Shown: one piece after another, positions 10,889-20,634 of the stretch
Position numbering within the stretch: the stretch's first letter is position 1
Layout: each line of letters opens with the position of its first letter
NCBI RefSeq assembly: GCF_030254645.1
Contig: NZ_CP116346.1
Location: 2,355,973 to 2,419,972 of the forward strand
DNA length: 64,000 bases
Reading direction: 5' to 3'
Source: Paucibacter sediminis
GTDB lineage: Bacteria > Pseudomonadota > Gammaproteobacteria > Burkholderiales > Burkholderiaceae_C
The notes under the pieces: generated by a model
The model's input: the letters and a program-made list of their open reading frames with translations, nothing else
Databases searched by the model: none
Told to the model about the DNA's origin: nothing
Translations under genes and position numbers: made by a program

Positions 10889-13063
10889 CTAGCGGCCTGA
10901 CTCGGCCGCGCCTTCTTCGGCCACCGGGGCAGCGACGGGCGCTGCTTGCGGTGCGAATGCGGGCGCAGCGTCGCGGTCGATCAGGGCCTTCATCGACAGC
11001 TTGATGCGACCCTTCTCGTCGGTCTCCAGCACCTTGACCTTGACGATCTGGCCTTCGGTCAGGAAGTCGGTGACCTTCTCGACGCGCTGGTGGGCGATCT
11101 GGCTGATGTGCAGCAGACCGTCCTTGCCGGGCAGCAGGTTCACGAGCGCACCGAAGTCCAGGATCTTGGTGATCGGGCCTTCGTAGACCTTGCCCACTTC
11201 CACTTCGGCGGTGATCTCTTCGATGCGCTTCTTGGCGTGTGCGGCCTTGTCGGCGTCGGTCGAGGCGATGGTGATGGTGCCGTCTTCGCCGATGTCGATG
11301 GTGGTGCCGGTCTCTTCGGTCAGCGCACGGATGGTGGCGCCGCCCTTGCCGATCACGTCACGGATCTTCTCGGGGTTGATCTTCATGGTGTACAGACGGG
11401 GCGCGAACTCCGACACCTCGGTCGAGGCGCCGGCCACCGCTTCCACCATCTTGCCCAGGATGTGCAGACGCGCCTCCTTGGCTTGCGCCAGTGCGACCTG
11501 CATGATTTCCTTGGTGATGCCCTGGATCTTGATGTCCATCTGCAGGGCCGTGATACCGGTGGTGGTACCCGCAACCTTGAAGTCCATGTCGCCCAGATGA
11601 TCTTCATCGCCCAGGATGTCGGTCAGCACGGCGAAACGGTTGGCGTCCTTGATCAAGCCCATGGCGATACCGGCCACATGCGCCTTCAGGGGCACGCCGG
11701 CGTCCAGCAGCGAGAGGCAGCCGCCGCACACCGAAGCCATCGACGAGGAGCCGTTGGACTCGGTGATTTCCGACACCACGCGGATCGAGTAGGGGAAGTC
11801 TTCCTTGTTCGGCAGCACCGCCACCAGGGCGCGCTTGGCCAGACGGCCGTGGCCGATTTCGCGGCGCTTGGGGCTGCCCACGCGACCGGTTTCGCCGGTG
11901 GCGAACGGAGGCATGTTGTAGTGCAGCATGAAGCTCTCGCTGAACTCGCCGGCGAGCGCGTCGATGGTCTGCGAATCGCGGTCGGTGCCGAGGGTCGCGG
12001 CCACCAGGGCCTGGGTCTCGCCACGCGTGAACAGCGAGGAACCGTGGGCGCGCGGCAGCACGCCGGCGCGGATCTCGATCGGGCGCACGGTGCGGGTGTC
12101 GCGGCCGTCGATGCGGGGCTCACCGGCCAGGATCTGGCCGCGCACGATGCGGGCTTCGATCTCGAACAGCAGGCCGTCGACCTCGACACCGTCGAATTCC
12201 ACGCCCTCGGCCTTCAGGGTCTCCTTGACCTTGGCATAGGCCTCGCGGCAGGCCACGGTGCGGGCTTGCTTGGAGCGGATCTGGTAGGCGGCGCGCAGCG
12301 CCTCTTCGGCCAGGGCCGTGACCTTGGCGATGAAGGGTTCGTTCTTGGCCGGAGCCACCCAGTTCCAGCTCGGCTTGCCGGCGTCGCGCACCAGTTCATG
12401 GATCGCGTTGATGGCGATCTTGCCTTGCTCATGGCCGAACACCACGCCACCCAGCATGATGTCTTCGCTGAGCTGGTCGGCTTCGGATTCCACCATCAGC
12501 ACGGCGGCCTCGGTACCGGCCACCACCAGGTCCAGCTTGGAGTCCAGCAGCGCGGTCTTGCCGGGGTTCAGCACGTATTCGCCGTTCACATAGCCCACGC
12601 GCGCAGCGCCGATCGGGCCATTGAAGGGGATGCCGGAGATGGCCAGCGCGGCACTGGTGGCGATCAGGGCAGCGATGTCGGCCTGCACCTCGGGGTTCAG
12701 CGACACCACATGCACCACCACCTGCACTTCATTGAAGAAGCCTTCGGGGAACAGCGGGCGGATCGGGCGGTCGATCAGGCGCGAGGTCAGGGTTTCCAGC
12801 TCGCTGGGGCGGCCTTCACGCTTGAAGAAGCTGCCGGGGATCTTGCCGGCGGCATAGGTCTTCTCGAGATAGTCGACGGTCAGCGGGAAGAAGTCCTGGC
12901 CGGCCTTGGCCTCACCCTTGGCCACCACGGTGGCCAGCACCACGGTGTCCTCGATATTCACCAGCACGGCGCCGGAAGCCTGGCGTGCGATCTCGCCGGT
13001 TTCCATGATGACCTGGTGGTTGCCCCATTGGAAGGTCTTGGTGACTTTGTTGAACAAGCTCAT
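10889..13063 (-). CDS. pnp: Polyribonucleotide nucleotidyltransferase (PNPase)
   Basis: The 724-residue enzyme has two RNase PH-like domains, the linking helical domain, a KH domain ([20 protein letters not shown]) and an S1 domain ([20 protein letters not shown]) near the C-terminus. It degrades RNA phosphorolytically in the 3'-5' direction and is part of the degradosome. The ATG at 13063 ([14 protein letters not shown]) is chosen because GGAG precedes it by six bases; a second ATG two codons earlier overlaps that site, and the longer open frame to 13177 runs through the leader. It forms a cluster with rpsO and secG. Confidence 0.96.
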   Translation of the reverse strand: MSLFNKVTKTFQWGNHQVIMETGEIARQASGAVLVNIEDTVVLATVVAKGEAKAGQDFFPLTVDYLEKTYAAGKIPGSFFKREGRPSELETLTSRLIDRPIRPLFPEGFFNEVQVVVHVVSLNPEVQADIAALIATSAALAISGIPFNGPIGAARVGYVNGEYVLNPGKTALLDSKLDLVVAGTEAAVLMVESEADQLSEDIMLGGVVFGHEQGKIAINAIHELVRDAGKPSWNWVAPAKNEPFIAKVTALAEEALRAAYQIRSKQARTVACREAYAKVKETLKAEGVEFDGVEVDGLLFEIEARIVRGQILAGEPRIDGRDTRTVRPIEIRAGVLPRAHGSSLFTRGETQALVAATLGTDRDSQTIDALAGEFSESFMLHYNMPPFATGETGRVGSPKRREIGHGRLAKRALVAVLPNKEDFPYSIRVVSEITESNGSSSMASVCGGCLSLLDAGVPLKAHVAGIAMGLIKDANRFAVLTDILGDEDHLGDMDFKVAGTTTGITALQMDIKIQGITKEIMQVALAQAKEARLHILGKMVEAVAGASTEVSEFAPRLYTMKINPEKIRDVIGKGGATIRALTEETGTTIDIGEDGTITIASTDADKAAHAKKRIEEITAEVEVGKVYEGPITKILDFGALVNLLPGKDGLLHISQIAHQRVEKVTDFLTEGQIVKVKVLETDEKGRIKLSMKALIDRDAAPAFAPQAAPVAAPVAEEGAAESGR

Positions 13064-13137
13064 GTTCATCTCCTCTAGTGTTTGGGCGCTTGCGGTGCGC
13101 CTGCGAACCGGGAGTGGGGCTGGGTTTGGCCGGATGC

Positions 13138-13173
13138 CATTCCAGGGGGCCTCGGGTGAAACACCTTGGAATG
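13138..13173 (-). promoter_or_regulatory. Inverted repeat in the pnp leader
   Basis: CATTCCAGG at 13138-13146 pairs with CCTTGGAATG at 13164-13173, leaving a loop of about 17 bases, upstream of the pnp start. In other bacteria a stem in the pnp leader is cut by RNase III and mediates PNPase autoregulation. That role is inferred here from position only. Confidence 0.5.
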
Positions 13174-13226
13174 ACACATCTCAACCACGTCAGCTCAACT
13201 CCAAAACGTTGAACTACAAAGACAAA

Positions 13227-13259
13227 GAGCCTGTGCTGGCAGTAGTTCCAGACAGGCTC
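13227..13259 (-). terminator. rpsO-pnp intercistronic hairpin
   Basis: On the minus strand GAGCCTGT and ACAGGCTC (13252-13259 and 13227-13234) form a perfect eight-base stem, followed by a T-rich run (CTTTGTCTTTGT). The stem lies just after rpsO. It fits an attenuating terminator or RNase-processing stem between rpsO and pnp, as known in other proteobacteria. Confidence 0.75.
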
Positions 13260-13277
13260 CTTGATCGCGACAGCTGC

Positions 13278-13547
13278 TTACTTACGCAGACCCAGCTTCT
13301 GGATCAGTGCGGTGTAACGCGAAGCGTCCTTGCGCTTCAGGTAAGACAGCAGGCTCTTGCGGGCGTTGACCATCTTCAGCAGACCGCGGCGGCCGTGGTG
13401 GTCCTTGGCGTGCAGCTTGAAGTGGGGGGTCAGCTCGTTGATGCGAGCGGTCAACAGGGCCACTTGGACTTCCGGCGAACCGGTGTCGTTGGCGCTGCGA
13501 GCGTTCGACTTGACGATGTCTGCTTTGTTCAGATCGGCGACTGCCAT
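13278..13547 (-). CDS. rpsO: 30S ribosomal protein S15
   Basis: The 89-residue product has full length and the S15 signature ([20 protein letters not shown], and [18 protein letters not shown]). It binds the central domain of 16S rRNA early in 30S assembly. AGGAA lies eight bases before the ATG. It heads rpsO-pnp-secG. Upstream there is no ilv/pssA/leuA-type neighbourhood as often seen in the order, but a 510 bp gene-poor stretch and a TetR gene. Confidence 0.97.
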   Translation of the reverse strand: MAVADLNKADIVKSNARSANDTGSPEVQVALLTARINELTPHFKLHAKDHHGRRGLLKMVNARKSLLSYLKRKDASRYTALIQKLGLRK

Positions 13548-14057
13548 GGTGCGTTCCTAGATGCAGGAAGCCGCTGGCAGCGCACGCTCTCGCTAGAGAC
13601 TCGTGACGCTCTCAGACGGTTTCCTATGATTGACTTGCGGTCACAGGTGAAACCGACCCGTGCCGTGCGAAAGCGCTGATGCACCTTCCAAAATCTCATG
13701 GAGCGGCGGCATCAACAGGTGTGGATTATCGCGGAAATGCGCGGGAGCTACGACTTCAGCCGCGGTGGGGTGTTAGACGGCGCAGCTAAGACCTGGCTAA
13801 TGGCTGCTGTTCAGTGCAGCGAACTTACGCATCCGACCCAATGCATTCGGTCGGCTTGGCAAGCTCGACGACTGCTTCGCAGCGGGAGCGGGCCTTGAAC
13901 AACGGCGACCGAACTCACGCTTCCTGACACCAACCAGCCATTGGGTCTGGTGTAAGGAGCTGACCCTCCCACGCCCTGAGGGCCAATGCGTTGACGATTT
14001 AGGACAATTGCCCTATTCTCGCCAACGCTAGGTCAATCGTCCTAACTGCGGATATTC
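13548..14057. other. Gene-poor stretch upstream of rpsO and tetR
   Basis: This stretch must hold the rpsO promoter (13560-13650) and the tetR promoter with its operators (13999-14045). The open frame at 13698-13898 has poor composition and no ribosome-binding site and is not called. Nothing else was recognised. Confidence 0.6.
14000..14044 (+). promoter_or_regulatory. Two tandem TetR-type operator palindromes
   Basis: TAGGACAATTGCCCTA (14000-14015) and TAGGTCAATCGTCCTA (14029-14044) are related imperfect 16 bp palindromes, centred 29 bp apart, directly upstream of the TetR gene at 14058. The arrangement suggests autoregulation of the tetR-YCII-tag operon. The GGAC...GTCC half-sites resemble the operators of the second TetR gene in this window (25688-25755). 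Confidence 0.7.
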
Positions 14058-14636
14058 ATGAGCACTCGCGAATGTATTGTTCAAGCGGCTGACGCTCTGT
14101 TCTACGAACGCGGCTTTGAGCGCACCTCCTTTGCGGACATCGCCGAGGCGGTGCAGATTTCGCGTGGAAACTTCTACTACCACTTCAGGACCAAGGACGA
14201 GATCCTCGACGCAGTCATTGCGGCGCGGACGATGCGCACGCAGTGCATGCTTGCCCAGTGGGAGGCTGAATGCGAGGGTCCGCAGAATCGCATTCGGCTC
14301 TTCGCGGAGTTATTGATTCGCAACCAGGCCAAGATCATGAAGCACGGCTGCCCGGTTGGCGGCCTGTGCATGGAGTTGTCCAAGCTCGGTCACGCCGCTC
14401 AGGATGGTGCCAATGCCATCCTTGACCTTTTCCGGGCCTGGCTGCGCCAGCAGTTCGAACAGATGGGGCGCAAGAAGGACGCCGATGCGCTGGCGCTTCA
14501 CCTGCTGATGCGCAGCCAGGGCGTAGCCACGCTGGCACAGGCGCTGCACGACAAGCAGTTCGTACAGCACGAGGTAGACCAGATCATGTCCTGGGTCCAG
14601 TCCTGCGCGCCCAGCACCAAGCGCAGGGTTGCCTGA
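14058..14636 (+). CDS. TetR family transcriptional regulator
   Basis: The 192-residue protein has the TetR HTH at about 8-52 (ERGFERTSFADIAEAVQISRGNFYYHF) and a helical ligand domain containing GCPVGGLCMEL, a motif of the subfamily that controls YCII or stress-related genes. It is followed 23 bp later by a YCII-domain gene, with a perfect AGGAGG-like site between them. Two operator-like palindromes precede it. The inducer is unknown. It is paralogous in style to the TetR at 25769, which has the same GCPVGGL motif. Confidence 0.93.
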   Translation: MSTRECIVQAADALFYERGFERTSFADIAEAVQISRGNFYYHFRTKDEILDAVIAARTMRTQCMLAQWEAECEGPQNRIRLFAELLIRNQAKIMKHGCPVGGLCMELSKLGHAAQDGANAILDLFRAWLRQQFEQMGRKKDADALALHLLMRSQGVATLAQALHDKQFVQHEVDQIMSWVQSCAPSTKRRVA

Positions 14637-14659
14637 CATTTTTACAACGAGGAGGTTTC

Positions 14660-14953
14660 ATGTTCGTGGTGTTCCTCAAGTTCTCGAGCAAGCAGTCGCA
14701 GGCAGCGCAGCACATGAATGGGCACAAGTCCTGGCTGCAGCAGGGTTTCGATGACGGCGTGTTCTTGATGTCCGGCAGCCTGCAAGCCAGGCAAGGTGGC
14801 GCGCTGCTGGCGCATAACACCTCTCGAGAGGAACTGGAGGCGCGGGTCAGGCTCGATCCCTTTGTGACCGAAGACGTGGTGACTGCGGAGATCACTGAAT
14901 TCCTGCCCGGCAAGGCAGATGCCCGACTGCAATTCCTGCTGGAGCCAAGCTGA
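14660..14953 (+). CDS. YCII-related (YciI-like) protein
   Basis: The 97-residue product is a single dimeric alpha+beta barrel-type YCII domain (MFVVFLKFSSKQ; MNGHKSWLQQGFDDGVFLMSG; DPFVTEDVV). ACGAGGAGG precedes the start. The biochemical function of this family is uncertain. It sits between tetR and tag and is probably cotranscribed with both, as the tag ATG follows one base after its stop. Confidence 0.88.
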   Translation: MFVVFLKFSSKQSQAAQHMNGHKSWLQQGFDDGVFLMSGSLQARQGGALLAHNTSREELEARVRLDPFVTEDVVTAEITEFLPGKADARLQFLLEPS

Positions 14954-14954
14954 T

Positions 14955-15572
14955 ATGGGGTCGACGATTGCTGGTCCCGATGGGCTGCCTCGATGTGCCT
15001 GGTGTGCCGCGGCGCCGGAGTTTCTCCACTATCACGATACCGAGTGGGGTTTCCCGGTCTCGAACGATCAGCGCCTGTTCGAGAAGCTCAGTCTCGAGGC
15101 ATTCCAATCGGGTTTGAGCTGGCGGACTATCCTGGCCAAGCGCGAGAATTTCAGGGCCGCCTTTGATGGCTTCGACTTCCGCCGCATCGCGACGTTTGGT
15201 GAGACGGATGTCGAACGCCTGCTGGGCGATAGCGGCATCGTGCGTCATCGCGGAAAGATCGAGGCAGTGATTCACAACGCCCGCATGGCCGAGCAGCTTG
15301 CCGAGCGGAATGGCTCGCTGGCCGCCTACTTTTGGGGTTTCGAACCCGATACAGAGCAATTGGCTGCGCCTCAGTCGGCATCGACGTCCCCCGCCTCGGT
15401 GGCCTTGTCGAAGGATCTGAAACGCTCAGGCTGGAAGTTCGTAGGTCCCACCACCGTCTACGCCTTCATGCAGGCCACGGGCCTCATCAATGACCATGCG
15501 GTGGGGTGCACGATCCGAAACAGGGCCGACGAAACGCGCAAGGCATTCCGCCGACCTGGCCGCCCAGGCTGA
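14955..15572 (+). CDS. tag: DNA-3-methyladenine glycosylase I
   Basis: The 205-residue enzyme has the Tag signature: CAWC near the N-terminus (zinc ligands with the C-terminal HAVGCTIR), YHDTEWGFPV, and FQSGLSWRTILAKRENFR. It excises 3-methyladenine from alkylated DNA. I take the ATG at 14955, one base after the YCII stop, rather than the longer open frame starting at 14919 inside that gene. The context suggests a TetR-regulated alkylation or stress-response operon. Confidence 0.93.
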   Translation: MGSTIAGPDGLPRCAWCAAAPEFLHYHDTEWGFPVSNDQRLFEKLSLEAFQSGLSWRTILAKRENFRAAFDGFDFRRIATFGETDVERLLGDSGIVRHRGKIEAVIHNARMAEQLAERNGSLAAYFWGFEPDTEQLAAPQSASTSPASVALSKDLKRSGWKFVGPTTVYAFMQATGLINDHAVGCTIRNRADETRKAFRRPGRPG

Positions 15573-15582
15573 GACTCTGCAT

Positions 15583-17400
15583 TCAAACCACCTGCTCCCA
15601 TGGCGCCGACAGCCGCACCGCCCCGTGGATGATGCCCACCATCGAGTAGGTCTGCGGAAAGTTGCCCCAAAGCTCGCCGGTGGCAGGCGAGAGGTCCTCG
15701 CTCAACAGCCCCAGAGGATTGCGGCGTGCCAGCATCGCCTCGAAGGCCTCCCGGGCCTGTGCATGGCGGCCGATGCGCGCCAGTGCGTCGATACGCCAAA
15801 AGGAACAGACATTGAAAGCCGTCTCCGGGAACCCGAAATCATCCCTGGCCTCATAGCGCCTCATGTACGGTCCGTCGCACAGCGCCTGTTCCAGCGCATG
15901 GACGGTGCTGATAAACCGTGGATCCTTCGGCCTCAGAAACCCGACTTCGCCCATCAACAGGACGCTGGCGTCCAGGTCGGTGCCATCAAAGCTTTCGACG
16001 AAGGCCTGTCGCTTCTCGCTCCAGGCGCGCTCGACAATTTTGGCGTGAATGATCCGGGCGCGTTCGCGCCAGCACCGGGACCGCTCTGGCAGCGCCAGGC
16101 TGTCGGCCACATGGGCAAGGCGATCGCAGGCCGCCCAGCACATCAACGCTGAGGAGGTGTGAACGCGCGCGCGGGTGCGCAACTCCCAGATACCGGCATC
16201 GGGCTGGTCATGCAGGCGCCAGGCCTGCTCCCCCATTGACTCCAGAGCAGCAAAGTCACTCGCGTCACCACGCCGGAATAGTCGGTGGTCGTGGAAGGCC
16301 TGTGCGGCACCCAACACCACGCTGCCATACACATCGTGCTGGAAATGCTCCTGGGCCTGGTTGCCTATGCGCACCGGCCCCATGCCGCGGTAGCCGCTGA
16401 CATGGGGCAGCACGGATTCTGGAAGCTCGGCCTCCAGGCCGATGCCATACAGCGGCTGCACATGACCGCCCTTGGCGCCACGCACCACGTTGTAGAGCCA
16501 GTTCAAGTAGCTCTCCATCGTGCCCACTTCAGACAGGCTGTTGAGCGCCCGCACGACAAAGAAGGCGTCGCGCAACCAACAGTATCGGTAGTCCCAGTTG
16601 CGGCCGCTGTTCGGCGCTTCGGGAATGCTGGTGGTCATCGCCGCGACGATGGCCCCCGTCTCCTCGTACTGACACAGCTTTAGGGTGATCGCAGCCCGGA
16701 TCACTGCGTCTTGCCATTCAAGTGGCAAGGCCAGGCGATGGGTCCAATGACGCCAGTAGAGTGCCGTCTGTTCTTCGAAGCTGCGGGCGGTTTCCTCGAT
16801 TCCCTCTCCCAACGTCTCGTCCGGCCCCAGCAACAGGCTGACCGGCCTGTGCAACGCAACCCAGGTGCCATCGACCAGATAGGTCAGTGGCACGTTGGTG
16901 GTCAGTCGCAAGGTGATCTCAGGCAAGACGTAGCGCAGGTGGTGGCTGCCGCGCGTGATGCTCGGTTGCGCCCGTCCCCAATCTCCGCGTGGGCATAGGC
17001 GAAAACGCACCCGAGGGTGGCCAGAGATTGGGTGAATGCGACGCACGAGCTGCGCAGGGCGGTAGGGACGATCTCTTGTGATGAAGCGCGGCGCAAAGTC
17101 GACCAGCTCAATGCCCTGGCCCTGCGTATCCCAAAGCCGCGTGCGGACGATCGCCGTTCCCGGGTCATAGCATTGCTCCGCGCGCTCGAAGTCTTCGAGC
17201 TCAATGCTGAATGCGCCCTCGGCGTCGACGCCTTGCGCCGAATGCATGAGGGCATCGAAGACCGGGGTGCTGTCGAAGCGCGGCATGCAGCACCAGACGA
17301 TGCGGCCTCGTTCGTCAATCAGTGCGCTGACATTGCAGTTGCCGATCAACGCAAGGTTCAAAGAGGCCCGCTGGGCGGGAGCATTTGTCGTTGCTTGCAT
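15583..17400 (-). CDS. Glycoside hydrolase family 15 protein (glucoamylase/trehalase-like)
   Basis: The 605-residue protein has an N-terminal beta-sandwich domain (about 1-250, LALIGNCNVSALIDERGRIVW) and the (alpha/alpha)6 barrel with NSGRNWDYRYCWLRDAFF and the C-terminal catalytic region LLSEDLSPATGELWGNFPQ, which carries the general base/acid glutamates. GH15 members hydrolyse alpha-glucosides; some are trehalases. No signal peptide is seen, so it acts in the cytosol. It is divergent from the otsA-otsB operon and shares with it a palindromic site at 17450, so a role in trehalose turnover is the natural inference. Confidence 0.9.
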   Translation of the reverse strand: MQATTNAPAQRASLNLALIGNCNVSALIDERGRIVWCCMPRFDSTPVFDALMHSAQGVDAEGAFSIELEDFERAEQCYDPGTAIVRTRLWDTQGQGIELVDFAPRFITRDRPYRPAQLVRRIHPISGHPRVRFRLCPRGDWGRAQPSITRGSHHLRYVLPEITLRLTTNVPLTYLVDGTWVALHRPVSLLLGPDETLGEGIEETARSFEEQTALYWRHWTHRLALPLEWQDAVIRAAITLKLCQYEETGAIVAAMTTSIPEAPNSGRNWDYRYCWLRDAFFVVRALNSLSEVGTMESYLNWLYNVVRGAKGGHVQPLYGIGLEAELPESVLPHVSGYRGMGPVRIGNQAQEHFQHDVYGSVVLGAAQAFHDHRLFRRGDASDFAALESMGEQAWRLHDQPDAGIWELRTRARVHTSSALMCWAACDRLAHVADSLALPERSRCWRERARIIHAKIVERAWSEKRQAFVESFDGTDLDASVLLMGEVGFLRPKDPRFISTVHALEQALCDGPYMRRYEARDDFGFPETAFNVCSFWRIDALARIGRHAQAREAFEAMLARRNPLGLLSEDLSPATGELWGNFPQTYSMVGIIHGAVRLSAPWEQVV

Positions 17401-17449
17401 GAGGGCCTTCCTACGTCACAGGAAATCTTGTCGCTTTAGAGGCATGTAT

Positions 17450-17461
17450 ATTGGCACAAAT
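17450..17461. promoter_or_regulatory. Palindromic operator candidate shared with two other promoters (site 1)
   Basis: ATTGGCACAAAT, followed by GTAGTTTTG, lies between the divergent GH15 gene (start 17400) and otsA (start 17507), about 50 bp from each. The same core recurs at 22067 and, as a perfect palindrome, at 23366. It is a candidate MarR operator. Confidence 0.6.
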
Positions 17462-17506
17462 GTAGTTTTGAAATACACACGACAAATCGCACTCCAACAC
17501 CTCCCG

Positions 17507-19846
17507 ATGAAGACCCTTCGCCTGCAGCTCAGGTTTCTGCTTCCGCTGGCCTTGACCCTCGTGGCTGCGGCCTATGTCGCGGTGCCCCTGCTCGACCAGG
17601 TCACGCTGCGCTGGTTCTCCCGCGACCTCAACAGCCGCGGCGTGCTCGTGGCCAATGCCCTGTCCGACTCCGTCGCGGAAGCCCTGCTGGCTGGCAAGCC
17701 TGAACGGCTTGAGGCCCTGTTTGACCGCACCATTCAGGACGAGCGCCTGTTTGCCATTGCCGTCTGCGGCGTCGACGGCCGCGTTTTGCAGAGCACACGC
17801 GCATTCCCGGCAGACCTGAGCTGCGCACGCGGCCTGGAACTTGCAGGCCGCCCGGACCCTCGCCTGGACCTGGCTGGGGGGGCGGTCCATGTCGGCGTCC
17901 ACGCAGTGATGGGGCTGCGACAGGCCGTCGAGGAGCCAGTGTCGCCTGCATCTGCCGCCGCCGAGCCTGCAGCATCCTCTTCTGAGTCGGCGGCCGAGGT
18001 CGACCCGGTACGCCCATCGCCGGAGCCCGTGCTCGTCGGCAGGCTGGTCCTGCTTCACGACCTCAGCTTTATCGAGAAGCGCAGCCAAGACACGCGCCGG
18101 TACCTGATCGGCTTCATTGCCAGCCTGGGCTTCCTAATTGCCCTCATAACGGTGATCGTCGCGCAGCTGAGCTGGCGCGGCTGGGTCAATGGCGTGCGCG
18201 CCGTGATGCGGGGCGAGGGGCTGGTCAGCCCTTTGCTACCGCCGCCCGAGCTAGCGCCTTTCGTCGACGACCTGCGCGCCAGTCTGCGCGACCTCGAGGA
18301 CGAGTACCGCCGCATGCAAGGCCCCGAGGTCGACTGGACCGGCGAGCGCCTGCGGATGCTGCTGCATACGCAGCTGCGCGGCGATCAGGTCATCGTGGTG
18401 TCAAACCGTGAGCCCTACATCCATGAGCATGGACCGGACGGCATCGTCGTGAAGCGGCCAGCCAGCGGTCTCGTGACGGCCGTGGAGCCGGTCATGCGGG
18501 CCTGCTCGGGCACCTGGATTGCGCATGGCAGTGGCAGCGCTGATCGAGACGTGGTCGACCGCGCCGATCGTGTCGGCGTGCCGCCCGGCCATCAGGACTA
18601 CCAGTTGCGACGCATCTGGCTGACGCCCGAGGAGGAGCAGGGCTACTACTACGGCTTCGCCAACGAAGGCATGTGGCCGCTGTGCCATGTGGCCCACGTG
18701 AGGCCGGTATTCCGCGAATCGGATTGGGAGGCCTACAAGCAGGTCAACCAGCGTTTCGCTGATGCCGTGGTGGCCGAAGCGCGCAGCGAGGATCCTGTGG
18801 TTCTGGTGCAGGACTATCACTTCGCCTTGTTGCCGGCCATGATCCGGGCAAAGCTGCCCCAGGCCACCATCCTCACCTTCTGGCACATCCCATGGCCCAA
18901 CCCGGAGTCCTTCGGCATCTGCCCATGGCGCCGGGAGATCCTGCAGGGCATGCTGGGCAGCACCATCCTTGGCTTCCATACGCGTTTTCACTGCAAGAAC
19001 TTCATGGAGACCGTCGATCGCTATCTGGAGGCTCGCATCGAGGACGAGCACTCGACGATCAGCTTCCAGGACAAGGAAACCCTGGTCGAGAGCTACCCCA
19101 TTTCGATCGAATGGCCTGACGAGGCCGTTGCTGCAGCTTGGCCTCCGATCGCCGAATGCCGCCGCCGCGTGTCTGAGCGCCTGCAGTTGCCGGCCGTCGT
19201 GCGGCTGGCCGTCGGCATCGACCGGTTTGACTACACCAAGGGCATCATTGAGCGGCTCAATGCCGTGGAACGAATGCTCGAGAAGGCCCCCGAATGGATC
19301 GGCCGCTTCGTGTTCGTCCAGGTGGCAGCGCCCACCCGCGCGGCGCTCGACGAGTACCGCAGCTTCCAGGAGCGTGTCGAGCGCATCACCGAGCGGATCA
19401 ATTCACGCTTCTCGAGGCCTGGCTATCAACCCATCCATCTGCTGGCCCAGCACCATGAGCCGGAAGCAGTGAATGAACTATTTCGCGCGGCTGACATCTG
19501 CGTTGTCACGAGCCTGCATGACGGCATGAACCTCGTCTGCAAGGAGTTCGTGGCCGCGCGAGATGACCAGCAAGGCGTCCTCGTGCTGAGCCGGTTTGCC
19601 GGTGCGGCTCGCGAAATGACCGAGGCGCTGATCGTGAACCCCTATCACGTCGAGGAGACGGCCGATGCATTGCTGCGCGCAGCCCTCATGCCGGCGGCCG
19701 AACAGCGTGAGCGCATGGCCAGCCTGCGCAGCACGGTGCGGGAATTCAATGTATTTCGCTGGGCCGGCCGCATGCTGTCGGACGCAGGCCGTTGGCGCCT
19801 GCGAGCGCGTGTGGAAGCCAGGGTTCGACGGCTCGGCGAAGGGTGA
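17507..19846 (+). CDS. otsA: Trehalose-6-phosphate synthase with N-terminal membrane/periplasmic sensor-like module
   Basis: The 779-residue protein starts with a membrane helix (about 7-29), a periplasmic region of about 170 residues containing an Ala/Pro/Glu-rich stretch, a second helix (about 199-221) and a HAMP-like helical linker. A complete GT20 domain follows from about residue 293: [37 protein letters not shown] and [11 protein letters not shown]. OtsA joins UDP-glucose and glucose-6-phosphate. Standard OtsA is soluble and about 470 residues, so this form is tethered to the inner membrane and may sense the envelope. otsB follows after 13 bp. Confidence 0.92.
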   Translation: MKTLRLQLRFLLPLALTLVAAAYVAVPLLDQVTLRWFSRDLNSRGVLVANALSDSVAEALLAGKPERLEALFDRTIQDERLFAIAVCGVDGRVLQSTRAFPADLSCARGLELAGRPDPRLDLAGGAVHVGVHAVMGLRQAVEEPVSPASAAAEPAASSSESAAEVDPVRPSPEPVLVGRLVLLHDLSFIEKRSQDTRRYLIGFIASLGFLIALITVIVAQLSWRGWVNGVRAVMRGEGLVSPLLPPPELAPFVDDLRASLRDLEDEYRRMQGPEVDWTGERLRMLLHTQLRGDQVIVVSNREPYIHEHGPDGIVVKRPASGLVTAVEPVMRACSGTWIAHGSGSADRDVVDRADRVGVPPGHQDYQLRRIWLTPEEEQGYYYGFANEGMWPLCHVAHVRPVFRESDWEAYKQVNQRFADAVVAEARSEDPVVLVQDYHFALLPAMIRAKLPQATILTFWHIPWPNPESFGICPWRREILQGMLGSTILGFHTRFHCKNFMETVDRYLEARIEDEHSTISFQDKETLVESYPISIEWPDEAVAAAWPPIAECRRRVSERLQLPAVVRLAVGIDRFDYTKGIIERLNAVERMLEKAPEWIGRFVFVQVAAPTRAALDEYRSFQERVERITERINSRFSRPGYQPIHLLAQHHEPEAVNELFRAADICVVTSLHDGMNLVCKEFVAARDDQQGVLVLSRFAGAAREMTEALIVNPYHVEETADALLRAALMPAAEQRERMASLRSTVREFNVFRWAGRMLSDAGRWRLRARVEARVRRLGEG

Positions 19847-19859
19847 GGACCGGGTCTCG

Positions 19860-20624
19860 ATGCTGCATGTCTTCAGTCCCCAGGGTGAGGCGCATCTCGC
19901 GGTCACGATGTGTGCCCGACCTCTGCTCGCTTTCGATTTCGACGGCACGCTGGCGCCCATCGTGGCCCGACCCGACCGGGCGCGCATGGCCCCTGGCGTC
20001 GCAGCGCGGCTTAGCAAGTTGTCGGAGCATCTGCCCGTGGCCATCGTGACCGGGCGGGAAATCGCCGATGTCCGCCCCCGGTTGGGATTCGAGCCCGAGT
20101 TCATCGTTGGCAGCCATGGGGCCGAGAGCGAAGTCGGCAGTGACGATGCGCCATGGCGTTCTGCGCTACAGGACGCTCGCGTCTGGCTGCAGTCCTATCG
20201 GCCCGAGCTGCAGCAGCTCGGGGTTCAAATGGAGGACAAGCGCCATTCCATCGCCCTGCATTACCGCCTGGCCCCGGATCCGGAACGCGCGAGCCGCAGG
20301 CTCGAAGAGATCCTGCGTGGAGCCAGCCCTGCGCTGCATGTGTTCGGCGGCAAGCGGGTCTTCAATGTCGTCGCCGCCATGGCTCCCGACAAGGCAGATG
20401 CCGTGCACCGCCTGGCCCTGCTGGCGCAACGCGAAGCGGCGGTCTTCGTCGGCGACGACCTCAATGACGAACCCGTCTTCGAGCGCGCACCGCCAAGCTG
20501 GTTGACCATCAAGGTCGGCCGGACCGATCCACCCTCCAGGGCACGCTTCTATCTGGACAGCCCCAACGAGATGGCCATGCTCCTGGATCGCATGATCGTC
20601 CTGCTCGGCGAGCGGAGCCCTTGA
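19860..20624 (+). CDS. otsB: Trehalose-6-phosphate phosphatase
   Basis: The 254-residue HAD-superfamily enzyme has motif I FDFDGTLAP (the nucleophile is the first Asp of DGT), a conserved T-G-R (IVTGREIADV), and motif IV GDDLNDEPVF. It dephosphorylates trehalose-6-phosphate made by the preceding gene. The ATG at 19860 lies 13 bp after otsA. Its stop is 10 bp from the convergent ClC gene. Together with otsA it gives the complete OtsAB trehalose route. Confidence 0.94.
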   Translation: MLHVFSPQGEAHLAVTMCARPLLAFDFDGTLAPIVARPDRARMAPGVAARLSKLSEHLPVAIVTGREIADVRPRLGFEPEFIVGSHGAESEVGSDDAPWRSALQDARVWLQSYRPELQQLGVQMEDKRHSIALHYRLAPDPERASRRLEEILRGASPALHVFGGKRVFNVVAAMAPDKADAVHRLALLAQREAAVFVGDDLNDEPVFERAPPSWLTIKVGRTDPPSRARFYLDSPNEMAMLLDRMIVLLGERSP

Positions 20625-20634
20625 CGATTGTTGG

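Noticed and set aside
10946..13078. Long open frame on the plus strand opposite pnp (about 710 codons)
   Set aside because: It is the antisense shadow of pnp caused by GC-rich codons; the composition (His/Gly/Asp/Gln repeats) is unnatural.
13698..13898. 66-codon open frame between rpsO and tetR
   Set aside because: No ribosome-binding site, odd composition, no family resemblance.
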